Below are positions 45,805 through 56,185 of a stretch of DNA of 64,000 bases, one piece after another (position 1 is the first letter of the stretch; the number at the start of each line of letters is the position of its first letter). The position numbers and the translations under genes are program-made. The notes beneath the pieces were generated by a model. It was given only the letters and a program-made list of their open reading frames with translations, was not told where the DNA came from and did no database searches. The stretch lies in NCBI RefSeq assembly GCF_004965515.1, contig NZ_SSHH01000004.1, positions 340,599 to 404,598 on the forward strand, read 5' to 3'. Source of the stretch: Alteraurantiacibacter aquimixticola (GTDB lineage Bacteria > Pseudomonadota > Alphaproteobacteria > Sphingomonadales > Sphingomonadaceae).

Positions 45805-46404
45805 TCAGCGCAACTGGGCTTTGAGCTTGTCCACCAGCTCTTCCACCTGCCGCCGGGTTTCATCGAGCGGCAGGCCGGTATCGATCACGAAATGCGCGCG
45901 GGCGCGCTTTTCGCCATCGGGCATTTGCAGGGCGAGGATATCGGCGAACTTCGCCTCGGTCATGTCGGGCCGGGCGAGGACGCGGGCACGCTGGACTTCG
46001 GCCGGGGCGGAGACGACCACGACCTTGTCGATCCCCTCGATGTCGGTCTTTTCGAACAATAGCGGGATGTCGAACAGGACCATTGGTGCATGGGCGTTGT
46101 TGCGCAGGAAATCTTCGCGCAATTCGCGCACGGCGGGATGGACGATGCTTTCCAGCCGGGCGAGAGCGGCGGGGTCGCCGAAGACTTGCGCGCCGAGCTT
46201 CTGCCGCTCCACGCCTTCGGGCCCGGTCGATCCGGGAAAGGCCTCTTCTATCGCAGGCAGAAGTTCCCCGCCTGGTCCCTGCATCCGGCGCACCTCGGCA
46301 TCGGCATCGAAGACCGGCACGCCCAGATCGGCGAACATCGCGGCGACCGTGCTCTTGCCCATGCCGATCGAGCCGGTGAGGCCGAGGATGAGCGGCTTGC
46401 TCAT
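45805..46404 (-). CDS. coaE: Dephospho-CoA kinase
   Basis: The last step of coenzyme A synthesis. The 199-residue product has the P-loop LTGSIGMGKSTVAAMF, PVFDADAEVRRM and FDIPLLFEKTDIEGIDKVVVV. The ATG overlaps the aroE stop (ATGA). Confidence 0.96.
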   Translation of the reverse strand: MSKPLILGLTGSIGMGKSTVAAMFADLGVPVFDADAEVRRMQGPGGELLPAIEEAFPGSTGPEGVERQKLGAQVFGDPAALARLESIVHPAVRELREDFLRNNAHAPMVLFDIPLLFEKTDIEGIDKVVVVSAPAEVQRARVLARPDMTEAKFADILALQMPDGEKRARAHFVIDTGLPLDETRRQVEELVDKLKAQLR

Positions 46405-47258
46405 GTCGTAAGGATCTTGCGCAGTTCCGCGTCGTCGTCGCGGGGCGGTGCGGCCCCAAAGAACTTTGCGAAAGCGATGGCCGCCTGGCCGATCAGCATG
46501 GAGAGGCCGTCCACCGTCGCGAAGCCCGCTTCACGCGCGGCCTTCAGCAGCGGCGTCTCCAGTGGCTGGGTCACGATATCATAGACTACGCTGCCCGGCG
46601 GCACGTGACTGAGGTCGAAAGCGAGTGGCGGCTGGCCTGCCATGCCGAGCGGGCTGGCATTGACGACAAGGTCGAAACACCCTGCGCGATCATCGAAAGC
46701 GAAGTCGGTCGGATCGGCAAAATGGGTGAGATCGACCGCATGGTGCTCGCCCTCTGGCGCCAGCTCGTCGAGCAAGGCCTGCGCCTTCACAGGATTGCGC
46801 CCGGCGAGCACGAGCGTGAGGCCCTCGCCGGCGAGCGCTGCCACGATCGCCCGCGCCGCACCGCCTGTGCCGAGGACGCGTGCCATGCGGAAATAGTGAT
46901 CCCTTGCCAGCTCCTGACGCAGCGGTTCCAGGAATCCGTCGGCATCGGTATTGGTGCCGGTGAGCGTCCCGTCCTCGCCGCGCAAGATCGTGTTCACCGC
47001 GCCGATCCGTTCGGCCACGGGATCGAGCCGGTCGAGCAGCGACATCACCGCCTGCTTGTGCGGCATGGTGACATTGCAGCCGCGCCAGTTCGCATCCTTG
47101 CGACGCTCGGCAAGGTAATCGGCAAGGCCTTCGGGAGTGACGTGGCAGGCGCGATAGTTGGCATCGAGGCCGAGCTTGCCGATCCAGTAATTGTGGATCG
47201 CCGGGCTTTTCGACTGCTTGATCGGATCGCCGATCACTTCCGCGTATGGCTGGCTCAC
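46401..47258 (-). CDS. aroE: Shikimate dehydrogenase
   Basis: AroE reduces 3-dehydroshikimate with NADPH in aromatic amino acid synthesis. The 285-residue product begins [23 protein letters not shown] with a GTG start that overlaps the maf stop (GTGA). The catalytic-type Lys is in NVTMPHK, and the NADP loop is [10 protein letters not shown] large in-frame extension upstream is only the antiphase of maf. Confidence 0.95.
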   Translation of the reverse strand: MSQPYAEVIGDPIKQSKSPAIHNYWIGKLGLDANYRACHVTPEGLADYLAERRKDANWRGCNVTMPHKQAVMSLLDRLDPVAERIGAVNTILRGEDGTLTGTNTDADGFLEPLRQELARDHYFRMARVLGTGGAARAIVAALAGEGLTLVLAGRNPVKAQALLDELAPEGEHHAVDLTHFADPTDFAFDDRAGCFDLVVNASPLGMAGQPPLAFDLSHVPPGSVVYDIVTQPLETPLLKAAREAGFATVDGLSMLIGQAAIAFAKFFGAAPPRDDDAELRKILTT

Positions 47259-47836
47259 GAGGGCAGCTCCCCCTGATCGCGTAGCGCGCCCAGTACATGG
47301 AGCAGCGGCATGCCGAGAACGGTGAAATGATCGCCTTCTATCCGGTCGAACAATTGCACGCCCAGCGCCTCTATCCGGAACACCCCGACGCAATAGCCAA
47401 CCTCGGGCCATTCGGCATCGAGATAGGAGGCGATGAACTCCTCGGACAATTCGCGCAGGTGGAGGCGGGCGAGCGCCGCATGGCTCCACACGATTTCGCC
47501 ACCCCGGGCGAGGGCGGCGGCGGAATGCAGCTGCATCGCCTTGCCGGAGAAGAACCGCAGATGTTCGGCCGCATTCTCGCGGCTGGCAGGTTTGTCGAAA
47601 CGCTTGCCGTCGACGACGACGAGGGAATCGCTGCCCAGCACCAGCCGTTCCTTCTCCGGCACGGCAAGCGCCTTGGCCCAGGCGAGGGCGAGGGCGACCT
47701 CGTCCGGCGGCGCATCACCTAGCCCTTCCTCGATCGCGCGCTCGTCCACATCGGCAGGCATGGCTTCGAAGGCCACACCCGCATCGGTCAGCATCGCCTT
47801 GCGCGAAGCGGACTTGGAAGCGAGGACAATGGTCAT
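47255..47836 (-). CDS. maf: Maf-like nucleoside triphosphate pyrophosphatase
   Basis: Maf proteins hydrolyse non-standard or canonical nucleotides and are linked to septum inhibition. The 193-residue product begins [19 protein letters not shown] and contains [18 protein letters not shown], both family signatures. Its ATG overlaps the ppsR stop (ATGA). Confidence 0.94.
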   Translation of the reverse strand: MTIVLASKSASRKAMLTDAGVAFEAMPADVDERAIEEGLGDAPPDEVALALAWAKALAVPEKERLVLGSDSLVVVDGKRFDKPASRENAAEHLRFFSGKAMQLHSAAALARGGEIVWSHAALARLHLRELSEEFIASYLDAEWPEVGYCVGVFRIEALGVQLFDRIEGDHFTVLGMPLLHVLGALRDQGELPS

Positions 47837-48678
47837 ATCGGCTTGGGGCCCACGCGCGGCGGGCGTTCGCGCGCCTCGCGTTCCTGGTGCAGCTTGATCA
47901 CCGCGGCCGCCGTCTCCTCGATCGAGCGGCGGGTGACGTCGATCACCGGCCAGCCATTATCGGCGAACATGCGGCGGGCGAAGGCGACTTCCTTTTCCAC
48001 CTTCTCCTCATCGACATAGGAGGTCTCCGTCTTCTCGTTGAGCGCGAGCAGGCGATTGCGGCGGATCTGGATCAGCCGCTTGGGCGCGGTGGTCAGGCCC
48101 ACGACCAGGGGGTGGCGCAATTCGAACAGCGAAGGCGGAGGCGGGCTTTCCACCACCAGCGGGATATTGGCGACCTTGAAACCGCGATTGGCGAGGTAGA
48201 TGCTGGTCGGCGTCTTCGATGTGCGCGAAACGCCAGCAAGGACGATGTCCGCCGCCTCCCAATTGTCCCAGCCCACGCCGTCATCATGGGCGATGGTGAA
48301 CTGGATCGCATCGACGCGGTTGAAATAGGCCTCGTCCATCACGTGGCGCGCGCCGGTACGGGCATGGGCTTCCTGTCCCAGCCGGTCCTCCAGTGCATGG
48401 GTAACGACGTCGAGCGCGGCGACATGCGGCAGGCCCAGCGCGCGGCACCTTTCTTCCAGACGCGCACGCACTTCGGGATTGGCGAGGGTGAAGAGAACGA
48501 GGCCGGGATTGGCCTTGAACTCCTCCATGATGCGGTCGAGATGCTGCTTGGAGCGCACCATTGGCCAGAAATGGCGCGTGACATCGGGATCGTCGAATTG
48601 CGCAAGCGCCGCCTTCGCGATCATCTCGAGCGTTTCGCCGGTCGAGTCCGAGAGTAGATGGAGGTGCAGCCGGGCCAT
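47833..48678 (-). CDS. ppsR: Pyruvate, phosphate dikinase/PEP synthase regulatory protein (DUF299)
   Basis: DUF299 proteins are bifunctional kinase/pyrophosphorylases that control PEP synthase or PPDK. The 281-residue product has [40 protein letters not shown] (P-loop-like) and [15 protein letters not shown]. It is the orthologue of the RP001-type gene that borders the origin in Caulobacter and Rickettsia. The ATG overlaps a DnaA-box-like sequence. A Met six codons upstream is possible. Confidence 0.93.
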   Translation of the reverse strand: MARLHLHLLSDSTGETLEMIAKAALAQFDDPDVTRHFWPMVRSKQHLDRIMEEFKANPGLVLFTLANPEVRARLEERCRALGLPHVAALDVVTHALEDRLGQEAHARTGARHVMDEAYFNRVDAIQFTIAHDDGVGWDNWEAADIVLAGVSRTSKTPTSIYLANRGFKVANIPLVVESPPPPSLFELRHPLVVGLTTAPKRLIQIRRNRLLALNEKTETSYVDEEKVEKEVAFARRMFADNGWPVIDVTRRSIEETAAAVIKLHQEREARERPPRVGPKPI

Positions 48679-48979
48679 GTGGACAAGTCCCGGCATAAAC
48701 CACGGGACGGATCGGCGGACAAGCACGGGATGCAATTCCACCCCCACTAACAGGTGATTCCAACGCAGCTTTCTGGACAGGCTGGAGCGGATTTGAACAG
48801 GCTGTGGATTGTGCGCAGAGATTCCGATTGACGACGCAAGGCTGCAGAGTCGCATTGCCACTGCCCCCTGTTCAATCCGGGAGAAATCGGGCAAGGGCGC
48901 GCAATCCCCGAAATCCACAGGGCCAACAGAGTCCTGAATCCTATATATAATATATATATTTTATTGTTTGGACCTCTCG
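48679..48979. other. Probable chromosomal replication origin (oriC)
   Basis: The 301-bp gap lies between divergent ppsR and hemE, the position of Cori in Caulobacter. It has three DnaA-box-like 9-mers: TGTGGACAA (48678-48686, one mismatch), TGTGGATTG (48803-48811) and AAATCCACA (48911-48919, opposite orientation), the latter two with two mismatches. Five GANTC sites lie at 48756, 48820, 48847, 48929 and 48936. A 24-bp all-A/T tract (48942-48965) would be the unwinding element. An 8-bp direct repeat ACAGGCTG recurs at 20-bp spacing (48777 and 48797). I saw no TTAA-N7-TTAA CtrA site. Confidence 0.8.
48942..48965. other. A/T-only tract next to oriC (candidate unwinding element)
   Basis: Twenty-four consecutive A/T bases in a region of about 60-65% GC. 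It ends 14 bp before the hemE start codon and could also serve as a hemE promoter region. Confidence 0.65.
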
Positions 48980-50014
48980 ATGCCCGGACTCCTTCTCGAC
49001 ACTTTGCGCGGTAAACAGGCTGACAGGCGGCCGGTCTGGCTCATGCGCCAGGCAGGCCGTTACCTTCCCGAATATCGCGCGCTCAGGGCGGAAAAAGGCG
49101 GCTTTCTCGAGCTCGTCTATGACAGCGAGGCGGCTAGCGAGATCACCTTGCAGCCGATCCGACGCTTCGGTTTTGACGGGGCGATCCTGTTCTCCGATAT
49201 CCTGATCGTGCCGCATGCGCTGGGGCAGGACCTGAAGTTCCTTGCTGGTGAAGGACCGCATCTCTCGCCGCGGCTGGTCGATGCGGCACTGGAAAGCCTG
49301 ACGCCAGCCCCGCATCGCTACGAGCCCGTGTGGGAGACCGTGAGGCTCACGCGCGCCGCTCTGGCTACCCTGGCCCCGGAAACCACCATGCTGGGCTTCA
49401 TCGGCTCTCCCTGGACCGTGGCGACCTATATGGTGGCGGGAGAGGGGAGCAAGGATCACCATTTGGCGCGGACCATGGCCTATCGCGATCCGGAAGGCTT
49501 TGCAGCCATTGTGGATGCGATCGTCGAAAGCTCGATCCATTACCTGTCCGGCCAGATCGAGGCGGGTGCGGAAGCGGTGCAGCTGTTTGACAGCTGGTCG
49601 GGCAGCCTTGCGCCCAAGCAGTTCGAGCGCTGGGTGGTCGAACCCACCGTGCGCATCGTCGATGCCATCCGGGCGAAACACCCCGACGTCCCGATCATCG
49701 GCTTTCCGAAAGGAGCGGGCGGCAAGCTGCCTGCCTATGCGCGTGAGACCGGCGTCGATGCGGTCGGCGTGGACGAGACGGTCGACCCGCGCTGGATCCA
49801 CGCACAATTGCCGCCCGACATGCCGGTGCAGGGCAATCTCGATCCGCTGCTGCTTATCGCTGGCGGGGCGCAGCTGGAGGAGGGTGCGCGCGAAGTGCTT
49901 TCCGCCTTTGCCGATCGGCCGCATGTCTTCAATCTCGGCCACGGGATCGACAAGACCACGCCGATCGCCCATGTCGAACGCCTGCTCGAAATCGTTCGCG
50001 GCGATGTGGGGTGA
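48980..50014 (+). CDS. hemE: Uroporphyrinogen decarboxylase
   Basis: HemE makes coproporphyrinogen III. The 344-residue product has RPVWLMRQAGRYLPEYR, AILFSDILIVPHALGQ and IGFPKGAG, all characteristic. The ATG (MPGLLLDTLRGK) was preferred over an in-frame TTG 12 bases upstream. hemJ follows after 31 bp. This is the first gene rightward from the likely origin. Confidence 0.97.
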   Translation: MPGLLLDTLRGKQADRRPVWLMRQAGRYLPEYRALRAEKGGFLELVYDSEAASEITLQPIRRFGFDGAILFSDILIVPHALGQDLKFLAGEGPHLSPRLVDAALESLTPAPHRYEPVWETVRLTRAALATLAPETTMLGFIGSPWTVATYMVAGEGSKDHHLARTMAYRDPEGFAAIVDAIVESSIHYLSGQIEAGAEAVQLFDSWSGSLAPKQFERWVVEPTVRIVDAIRAKHPDVPIIGFPKGAGGKLPAYARETGVDAVGVDETVDPRWIHAQLPPDMPVQGNLDPLLLIAGGAQLEEGAREVLSAFADRPHVFNLGHGIDKTTPIAHVERLLEIVRGDVG

Positions 50015-50045
50015 CACACGCGGCGCGAGATCCTAAATCGGGCCC

Positions 50046-50489
50046 ATGCAGGACGTGCTTTCCATGACCTATCTCTGGCTCAAGGCCGGCCACATCATTT
50101 TCGTGATTTTCTGGATGGCGGGGCTGTTCATGCTGCCGCGCTATTTCGTCTATCACCAGGAAGCGGCCGAGGGTTCGCCCGAGGAAGCGCAATGGATCGA
50201 TCGCGAGCGCAAGCTGCTGAAGATCATCCTGCTGCCCTCGATCATCGTGGTCTGGGTTCTCGGTCTCGCGCTGGCCTATACGCTGAGCCTGTGGAGCGCG
50301 GGCTGGCTGCATGCCAAGATGATGCTGGTGCTGCTGCTTTCCGCCTATCACGGTTACCTGGCGAGCTATCACAAGAAGCTGGCGCGTGGGGAACGGCGCC
50401 TGTCGGGCAAGCAGTTGCGCCTGTTCAACGAAGTGCCCGGCATTGCCGCGGCGGTCATTGTCATTCTGGTGATCGTTCGCCCGTTCTGA
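50046..50489 (+). CDS. hemJ: Protoporphyrinogen oxidase HemJ
   Basis: HemJ (UPF0093) oxidises protoporphyrinogen IX. The 147-residue product has four membrane helices, LWLKAGHIIFVIFWMAGLFMLPRYFVYH with the conserved His, WLHAKMMLVLLLSAYHGYL, and a C-terminal RLFNEVPGI. Either this ATG or the one six codons later (MTYLWLKAG) may be used. Placement behind hemE fits a heme pathway cluster. Confidence 0.9.
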   Translation: MQDVLSMTYLWLKAGHIIFVIFWMAGLFMLPRYFVYHQEAAEGSPEEAQWIDRERKLLKIILLPSIIVVWVLGLALAYTLSLWSAGWLHAKMMLVLLLSAYHGYLASYHKKLARGERRLSGKQLRLFNEVPGIAAAVIVILVIVRPF

Positions 50490-50663
50490 GCCTGTCGCAC
50501 CATGCGGCTCGATTCACCGAAAGCGAATTGACGCTTCGGCGCGAAACGCATATTCGCGCAAACCTCTCCGGCTGAGGTCGCCATTCCGAGCGACCGGGTC
50601 TGCTTTCTCCAAGCCCATATTGGCCTGCCGGCTTCCACATAACGCACTACGGAATATCCGATC

Positions 50664-51920
50664 ATGCATCTCAAAGAACTGAAACAGCGGACGCCGGCGG
50701 AACTCGTCGCCATGGCCGAGGAATATGAGGTTGAAGGCGCGTCCACCATGCGCCGGCAGGACCTGATGTTCGCCATTCTCAAGGAAGTTGCCGAAGACGG
50801 CGAGGAAATCCTCGGTATCGGCACGATCGAAGTACTGTCCGACGGCTTCGGCTTCCTGCGCAGCCCCGAAGCGAACTATCTCGCCGGTCCCGACGATATT
50901 TACGTCTCGCCCAACCAGGTCCGCAAATGGGGCCTGCGCACCGGCGATACGGTAGAAGGTGAAATCCGCGCGCCCAAGGATGGCGAACGCTACTTCGCGC
51001 TGACCAAGCTGCTGAAGGTCAATTTCGATGATCCCGATGCGGTGCGCCACCGCACCAATTTCGACAACCTCACGCCGCTCTATCCCGATGAGCGGCTGAA
51101 CCTCGACACGATCGATCCCACGGTGAAGGACAAGTCTGCCCGCGTGATCGACCTGATCGCGCCGCAGGGCAAGGGCCAGCGCGCGCTGATCGTCGCCCCG
51201 CCGCGTACCGGTAAGACGGTGCTGCTGCAGAACATCGCCAAGGCGATCACGGACAACCATCCGGAAGTCTTCCTGCTGGTCCTGCTGGTGGATGAGCGTC
51301 CGGAAGAAGTCACCGACATGCAGCGTTCGGTGAAGGGTGAGGTGATTTCCTCGACCTTCGACGAACCCGCCCAGCGCCACGTGCAAGTCGCTGAAATGGT
51401 TATCGAAAAGGCCAAGCGCCTGGTCGAGCACAAGCATGACGTGGTGATCCTGCTGGACTCGATCACCCGCCTCGGCCGTGCCTACAACACCGTGGTGCCC
51501 AGCTCGGGCAAGGTGCTGACCGGCGGTGTCGACGCCAACGCCCTGCAGCGCCCCAAGCGCTTCTTCGGTGCTGCGCGTAATATCGAGGAAGGCGGCTCGC
51601 TTTCCATCATCGCCACCGCGCTGATCGATACCGGCAGCCGCATGGACGAGGTGATCTTCGAAGAGTTCAAGGGCACGGGCAACTCCGAAATTGTGCTCGA
51701 CCGCAAGGTTGCCGACAAGCGCATCTTCCCGGCTCTGGATGTGGGCAAGTCCGGCACCCGCAAGGAAGAGCTGCTGGTCGACAAGGAAGCGCTCTCCAAG
51801 ATGTGGGTCCTGCGCCGTATCCTGATGCAGATGGGCACGGTGGATTCGATGGAATTCCTGCTCGACAAGATGAAGGATTCCAAGACCAACGAGGACTTCT
51901 TCGCTACGATGAACCAGTAG
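50664..51920 (+). CDS. rho: Transcription termination factor Rho
   Basis: The 418-residue hexameric helicase has the N-terminal RNA-binding domain ([19 protein letters not shown]), Walker [12 protein letters not shown], and the motor-domain [28 protein letters not shown] and [11 protein letters not shown]. The 174-bp leader upstream has no gene and may hold autoregulatory rut sequence, which cannot be judged by eye. A terminator follows. Confidence 0.98.
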   Translation: MHLKELKQRTPAELVAMAEEYEVEGASTMRRQDLMFAILKEVAEDGEEILGIGTIEVLSDGFGFLRSPEANYLAGPDDIYVSPNQVRKWGLRTGDTVEGEIRAPKDGERYFALTKLLKVNFDDPDAVRHRTNFDNLTPLYPDERLNLDTIDPTVKDKSARVIDLIAPQGKGQRALIVAPPRTGKTVLLQNIAKAITDNHPEVFLLVLLVDERPEEVTDMQRSVKGEVISSTFDEPAQRHVQVAEMVIEKAKRLVEHKHDVVILLDSITRLGRAYNTVVPSSGKVLTGGVDANALQRPKRFFGAARNIEEGGSLSIIATALIDTGSRMDEVIFEEFKGTGNSEIVLDRKVADKRIFPALDVGKSGTRKEELLVDKEALSKMWVLRRILMQMGTVDSMEFLLDKMKDSKTNEDFFATMNQ

Positions 51921-51946
51921 GTTCCGGGCGCACCGCGAAAATGGGG

Positions 51947-51969
51947 AAGGGGGCTGGGGCCCCCTTTTT
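51947..51969 (+). terminator. Intrinsic terminator after rho
   Basis: GGGGGC (51949-51954) pairs with GCCCCC (51959-51964) around TGGG, followed by TTTTT. Confidence 0.75.
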
Positions 51970-52065
51970 CATGGGCAACTCTGGAAAATGACCGCCGTCT
52001 TGCCCATATAGGACACTCACGGCATGATGTGCCGTTCCAGCGGCGCTCAGCGAAAGGCACGTGGC

Positions 52066-52338
52066 ATGAAAGTGAACATCGAGATCGACTGCTCGCCCGA
52101 AGAGGCGCGCCGCTTCATGGGCCTGCCCGATGTCGAGAAGGCCAATGCCGTCTATGTCGATGCGATCGCCAGTGCGATGAAGGGCGTCTCCAATGCCGAC
52201 CAGTTGCAGGAATATGCCCAGCAGCTTGCGCCCATGGGGCAGATGGGGTTGAAAATCTTCCAGTCCTTCGTGGAAGGCGCCACGCGCGGTTCTTCCGGGG
52301 GTTCTGGCACTACAACAAAGCGCAAGAGCGACAGCTAA
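52066..52338 (+). CDS. DUF6489 family protein
   Basis: The 90-residue protein begins MKVNIEIDCSPEEARRFMGLPDVEKAN, which matches a conserved alphaproteobacterial family. It ends in a Gly/Ser/Lys-rich tail. It has no catalytic motif and no signal peptide. The family name is from memory. It lies between rho and mnmE. Confidence 0.85.
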   Translation: MKVNIEIDCSPEEARRFMGLPDVEKANAVYVDAIASAMKGVSNADQLQEYAQQLAPMGQMGLKIFQSFVEGATRGSSGGSGTTTKRKSDS

Positions 52339-52347
52339 AATCACGAG

Positions 52348-53622
52348 ATGAATACGATATTTGCCCTTTCCAGCGGTGCGCCGCCGGCGGGGATAGCTGT
52401 GATTCGCATAACTGGCCCTGATGCCGGGGAAGCCTTACGAAAGCTCGCTGGGAAGTTGCCGGAACCGCGCAAGGCAACACGCGCGTGGCTCAGCGATGAG
52501 GCGGGCAATCATCTAGACGATGGATTGGTGCTGTGGTTTCCCGGCCCGGCCTCGGTTACGGGTGAAGACCTGGCGGAACTTCACCTTCATGGCGGCCGGG
52601 CGGTGGTCGCTGCGGTGGAAGGGGCGCTCGCAGCGATTCCCGGATTGCGCAAGGCGCAGGCAGGCGAGTTTACGCGGCGCGCCTTTGCCAATGGCCGCAT
52701 CGACCTTGCCGAGGCGGAGGGCCTTGCCGACCTCCTCTCCGCCGAGACCGAGCTGCAACGCCGCGCGGCCATCGCCAATGCCAGTGGTGCGATTTCCGCG
52801 AAGGTCGAAGGATGGCGCGAGGAACTGCTCCGCCTGTCCGCCCAGATCGAAGCCGTGCTCGATTTCGATGACGAGGACGACGTTGATGGCTTGCCGGGCG
52901 ATTTCGCTGCCAGCCTCGCCACACTTGCGGGCGAGTTGCGAAGTGCATTGGCGATCCCCTCGGCAGAACCCCTGCGTGAAGGTTTTCGTGTGGCGCTGGC
53001 CGGACCGCCCAATGCGGGCAAGTCGACCTTGTTCAATGCCCTTCTCGAAAGTGAGGCGGCAATCACCGCCGAAGTTGCAGGCACGACGCGCGATATCCTC
53101 GTGCGACCGGTGGCGATCTCCGGCGTGCCGTTCACCTTTGTCGACATGGCTGGCCTGCGCGATGAAAGCGGCGACGTGATCGAAGCTATCGGAATCGAAC
53201 GGGCGCGTGAGGAAATCGCGCGGGCCGATCTCGTCCTGTGGCTTGGTTCGGAAGGGGAGGGCCCGGAAGAGGCCTGGGAGGTCGATGCGCAATGCGATCG
53301 ACAGGACCGGATGGCCAAGCGCGGTCCCGACTTCACCATTTCGGCCGTGACCGGAGAAGGTGTGGCTGGATTGAAAGCGGCGATGGTTGAGCATGCGATG
53401 TCGCATATTCCCAAGCCGGGCGACCTTGCACTCAATCGAAGGCAGAGAGATCTGGTTTCCGCCGCGGCAGATATGCTGGAGCAGGCGCGCGACCAGACCG
53501 ATCCGCTGATCGTTGCCGAGCATTTGCGCCAGGCGCGGCTGTCCTTCGACGCCTTGCTTGGTCGGACCGCGACCGAAGACGTGCTCGATGCGTTGTTTGG
53601 AAGGTTCTGCATCGGAAAATAG
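52348..53622 (+). CDS. mnmE: tRNA uridine-5-carboxymethylaminomethyl GTPase MnmE
   Basis: MnmE with MnmG modifies wobble uridine. The 424-residue product has the folate-binding N-domain ([17 protein letters not shown]), G1 [16 protein letters not shown]2 AGTTRD and G3 DMAGLRDE (Met where Thr is common), and the C-terminal CIGK with its catalytic Cys. The G4 base-recognition motif, normally NKxD, reads AQCD (residues 314-317), a notable loss of Asn and Lys. A parS site follows the stop by 5 bp. Confidence 0.93.
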   Translation: MNTIFALSSGAPPAGIAVIRITGPDAGEALRKLAGKLPEPRKATRAWLSDEAGNHLDDGLVLWFPGPASVTGEDLAELHLHGGRAVVAAVEGALAAIPGLRKAQAGEFTRRAFANGRIDLAEAEGLADLLSAETELQRRAAIANASGAISAKVEGWREELLRLSAQIEAVLDFDDEDDVDGLPGDFAASLATLAGELRSALAIPSAEPLREGFRVALAGPPNAGKSTLFNALLESEAAITAEVAGTTRDILVRPVAISGVPFTFVDMAGLRDESGDVIEAIGIERAREEIARADLVLWLGSEGEGPEEAWEVDAQCDRQDRMAKRGPDFTISAVTGEGVAGLKAAMVEHAMSHIPKPGDLALNRRQRDLVSAAADMLEQARDQTDPLIVAEHLRQARLSFDALLGRTATEDVLDALFGRFCIGK

Positions 53623-53626
53623 GCGA

Positions 53627-53642
53627 TGTTTCACGTGAAACA
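53627..53642. other. parS centromere site 1
   Basis: TGTTTCACGTGAAACA, a perfect 16-bp palindrome identical to the canonical chromosomal parS. It lies in the mnmE-mnmG gap. Confidence 0.93.
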
Positions 53643-53699
53643 CGCGAGCGTGTCACGCGGGCTTTGACCTCGATGGCGAGCGCCTATATCGGCATCGCG

Positions 53700-55562
53700 A
53701 TGGATCACTTCGATATCCTTGTCGTCGGCGGAGGCCATGCGGGCTGCGAGGCTGCGTCCGTCGCGGCGCGCATGGGTGTGCGCACCGGCCTGGTGACCTT
53801 CGATGCTGACGCGGTCGGGGCGATGAGCTGCAATCCGGCGATCGGCGGCTTGGGCAAGGGTCACCTCGTTCGAGAGGTCGACGCTTTTGATGGCCTGATC
53901 GGGCGCGCGGCGGATGCGGGCGCTATTCACTACCGCATGCTCAATCGCTCCAAGGGTAGCGCCGTACAGGGCCCCCGTGTGCAAGCGGACCGCAAGCTGT
54001 TCAAGGCGGCGGTGCAGGCGATGATCGCGCGGCAGGACAATCTTTCGGTCATCGAGGGGGAAGCGGCCGAGTTACTCTTGGGCGGTGGACGTGTCAGCGG
54101 TCTGAAGCTTGGTGACGGGACGCAGATCGAAGCACGGGCCGTGATCCTCTGTACCGGCACTTTCCTTGGCGGCACGCTCTTCCGCGGCGAGGAGCGGATG
54201 GTCGGCGGGCGGATCGGTGAAAGCTCGGCGCAGGTCCTCGCGCAGCAGTTGCGCGAGGCAGACTTGCCGATGGCACGGTTGAAGACCGGCACGCCACCGC
54301 GTCTCGATGGCCGGACGATCGATTGGGCGCGTTTGGCGGAGCAGCCTTCCGATGCCGATTTCTGGACCATGTCACCGCTCACACGCGAGCGTGCCAATCC
54401 GCAGGTCTTCTGCGCGATCACCCGTACCAATGCTGCGAGCCATGCGATCATCGCTGACAATCTCCATCGCTCGCCGCTCTTCACCGGCGCGATCGATGCG
54501 GCGGGGCCGCGCTATTGCCCCTCGATCGAGGACAAGATCCACCGCTTTGCCGATCGGGATGGGCACCAGGTTTTCCTCGAGCCGGAGGGGCTGGACACGC
54601 ATCTTGTCTACCCCAACGGTATCAGCACCTCGCTGCCTACGGACGTCCAGCTCGCCATGCTGCGGACGATGGAGGGGTTGGAGCAGGTGGCGATGGAAGT
54701 CCCTGGCTATGCGGTCGAGTATGACCACATCGACCCGCGTGCGCTGGGACAGGACCTGCAGCTGAGAGCCATGCCTGGCCTCTATTGCGCTGGCCAGATC
54801 AACGGTACGACGGGGTATGAGGAGGCTGCAGCCCAAGGCCTGATCGCGGGGATGCATGCGGCGGCGGCGGTCCGCGGCACGCAGCCCGCGCCGCTTGATC
54901 GCGCGAATAGCTATATGGCCGTGATGGTCGACGATCTGACCCTGCATGGGGTGAGCGAGCCCTATCGCATGCTCACCGCGCGGGCCGAATACCGTCTGCG
55001 CCTGCGGGCCAACAATGCCGCTACGCGCCTGACGCCATTCGCCATTGAGGCTGGGTGCGTCGGAGTGGCGCGGCAGCACTGGTTCCGTGAGCGCGAAATG
55101 GCTCGCGATGTATGGATGGAAGCGCTCGATCAGCCTGTCACCGCGCGCGAGCTGCAGAGGGCAGGTGTTTCGGCGAAGACCGACGCTGGCCGCAAGACGC
55201 TGGGTGAGTGGCTCCGATTTCCTGACATCCACCTTGAGGCCCTGTCGGAGTTCCTGCCTGGCGGGTGCGATCCCGCTACGCCATTGGCGCAGGAGCTGGC
55301 AGAGGATGCGGCCTATGCGCCCTATCTCGAGCGGCAGGATAGCGAGTTGCGCGATCTGCGGGCGAGCGAGAGCGTCTGGCTGGGCGCGGAGTTCCCTTAT
55401 GCCGAGGTTCCTGGCTTGTCGAACGAAATGGTTGAGCGGTTCTCCTCCGCGAGGCCTGCCAATCTCGCCACAGCGGCCCGGGTGCGCGGGGTTACGCCGG
55501 CAGCACTTGCGGCCGTGCTCGTGCATGCCCGGCGCCGTACAGAGAAAGACCATGCTGCATGA
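53700..55562 (+). CDS. mnmG: tRNA uridine-5-carboxymethylaminomethyl modification enzyme MnmG
   Basis: MnmG is the FAD partner of MnmE. The 620-residue protein starts [26 protein letters not shown] and contains [34 protein letters not shown] and [17 protein letters not shown]. The start was placed here by similarity; a Met twelve codons earlier is possible. It overlaps rsmG by 4 bp. Confidence 0.97.
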   Translation: MDHFDILVVGGGHAGCEAASVAARMGVRTGLVTFDADAVGAMSCNPAIGGLGKGHLVREVDAFDGLIGRAADAGAIHYRMLNRSKGSAVQGPRVQADRKLFKAAVQAMIARQDNLSVIEGEAAELLLGGGRVSGLKLGDGTQIEARAVILCTGTFLGGTLFRGEERMVGGRIGESSAQVLAQQLREADLPMARLKTGTPPRLDGRTIDWARLAEQPSDADFWTMSPLTRERANPQVFCAITRTNAASHAIIADNLHRSPLFTGAIDAAGPRYCPSIEDKIHRFADRDGHQVFLEPEGLDTHLVYPNGISTSLPTDVQLAMLRTMEGLEQVAMEVPGYAVEYDHIDPRALGQDLQLRAMPGLYCAGQINGTTGYEEAAAQGLIAGMHAAAAVRGTQPAPLDRANSYMAVMVDDLTLHGVSEPYRMLTARAEYRLRLRANNAATRLTPFAIEAGCVGVARQHWFREREMARDVWMEALDQPVTARELQRAGVSAKTDAGRKTLGEWLRFPDIHLEALSEFLPGGCDPATPLAQELAEDAAYAPYLERQDSELRDLRASESVWLGAEFPYAEVPGLSNEMVERFSSARPANLATAARVRGVTPAALAAVLVHARRRTEKDHAA

Positions 55563-56185
55563 TCGCGACTGAAGAGGAAGCACGCGCCTTTTGCGCGGGG
55601 CTGTGCGATGCAGATGCCATTGCACGGCTGGAGCGTTTCATCGTCATGCTTGCCGAGGAAAACGAGCGCCAGAACCTGATTTCGGGGAAGAGCCTCGAAT
55701 TCGTATGGCAGCGCCACATCGCCGATAGCCTGCAGCTCTTGACCCATGTTCCACGTGAAACATCGCCTTGGCTCGATTTGGGCAGCGGGGCGGGGATGCC
55801 CGGCCTTGTCCTCGCCATTGCACGACCCGATCTCGAGATGCATCTGGTCGAATCGAGGAAGAAGCGGGTGGTCTGGCTGCAGTCGGTAATCGATCATTTC
55901 GGGCTCAAGAATTGCACCGTTCATGGCTCCCGGCTCGAAAGTGTGGAAACCTCTCCAATGCGAGTTATCACGGCGAGAGCCTTCGCTCCCCTTGGTAAAC
56001 TCCTCAGTTTATCCGCCCGGTTTTCCACACAGGAGACCGTCTGGTTGTTGCCCAAAGGGCGTTCGGCAGGTCAAGAATTGTCTGAACAACCCGAATCGGT
56101 ACGTTCAATGTTCCACGTGGAACAATCTGCCACGGATCCGCAGGCTGGAATCGTGGTCGGGCAAGGGAGGCCACCAATCCGATGA
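55559..56185 (+). CDS. rsmG: 16S rRNA (guanine-527-N7)-methyltransferase
   Basis: RsmG methylates 16S rRNA. The 208-residue product has [54 protein letters not shown] and [15 protein letters not shown]. Two parS-type palindromes lie in its coding sequence, at 55747 and 56109. It overlaps parA by 4 bp. Confidence 0.96.
   Translation: MIATEEEARAFCAGLCDADAIARLERFIVMLAEENERQNLISGKSLEFVWQRHIADSLQLLTHVPRETSPWLDLGSGAGMPGLVLAIARPDLEMHLVESRKKRVVWLQSVIDHFGLKNCTVHGSRLESVETSPMRVITARAFAPLGKLLSLSARFSTQETVWLLPKGRSAGQELSEQPESVRSMFHVEQSATDPQAGIVVGQGRPPIR
55747..55762. other. parS-type site 2 within rsmG
   Basis: TGTTCCACGTGAAACA differs from canonical parS at one position. It lies inside rsmG and is probably read through by ParB spreading. 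Confidence 0.85.
56109..56124. other. parS-type site 3 within rsmG
   Basis: TGTTCCACGTGGAACA is a perfect palindrome and matches alphaproteobacterial parS variants. It lies near the 3' end of rsmG, 58 bp before parA. Confidence 0.85.
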
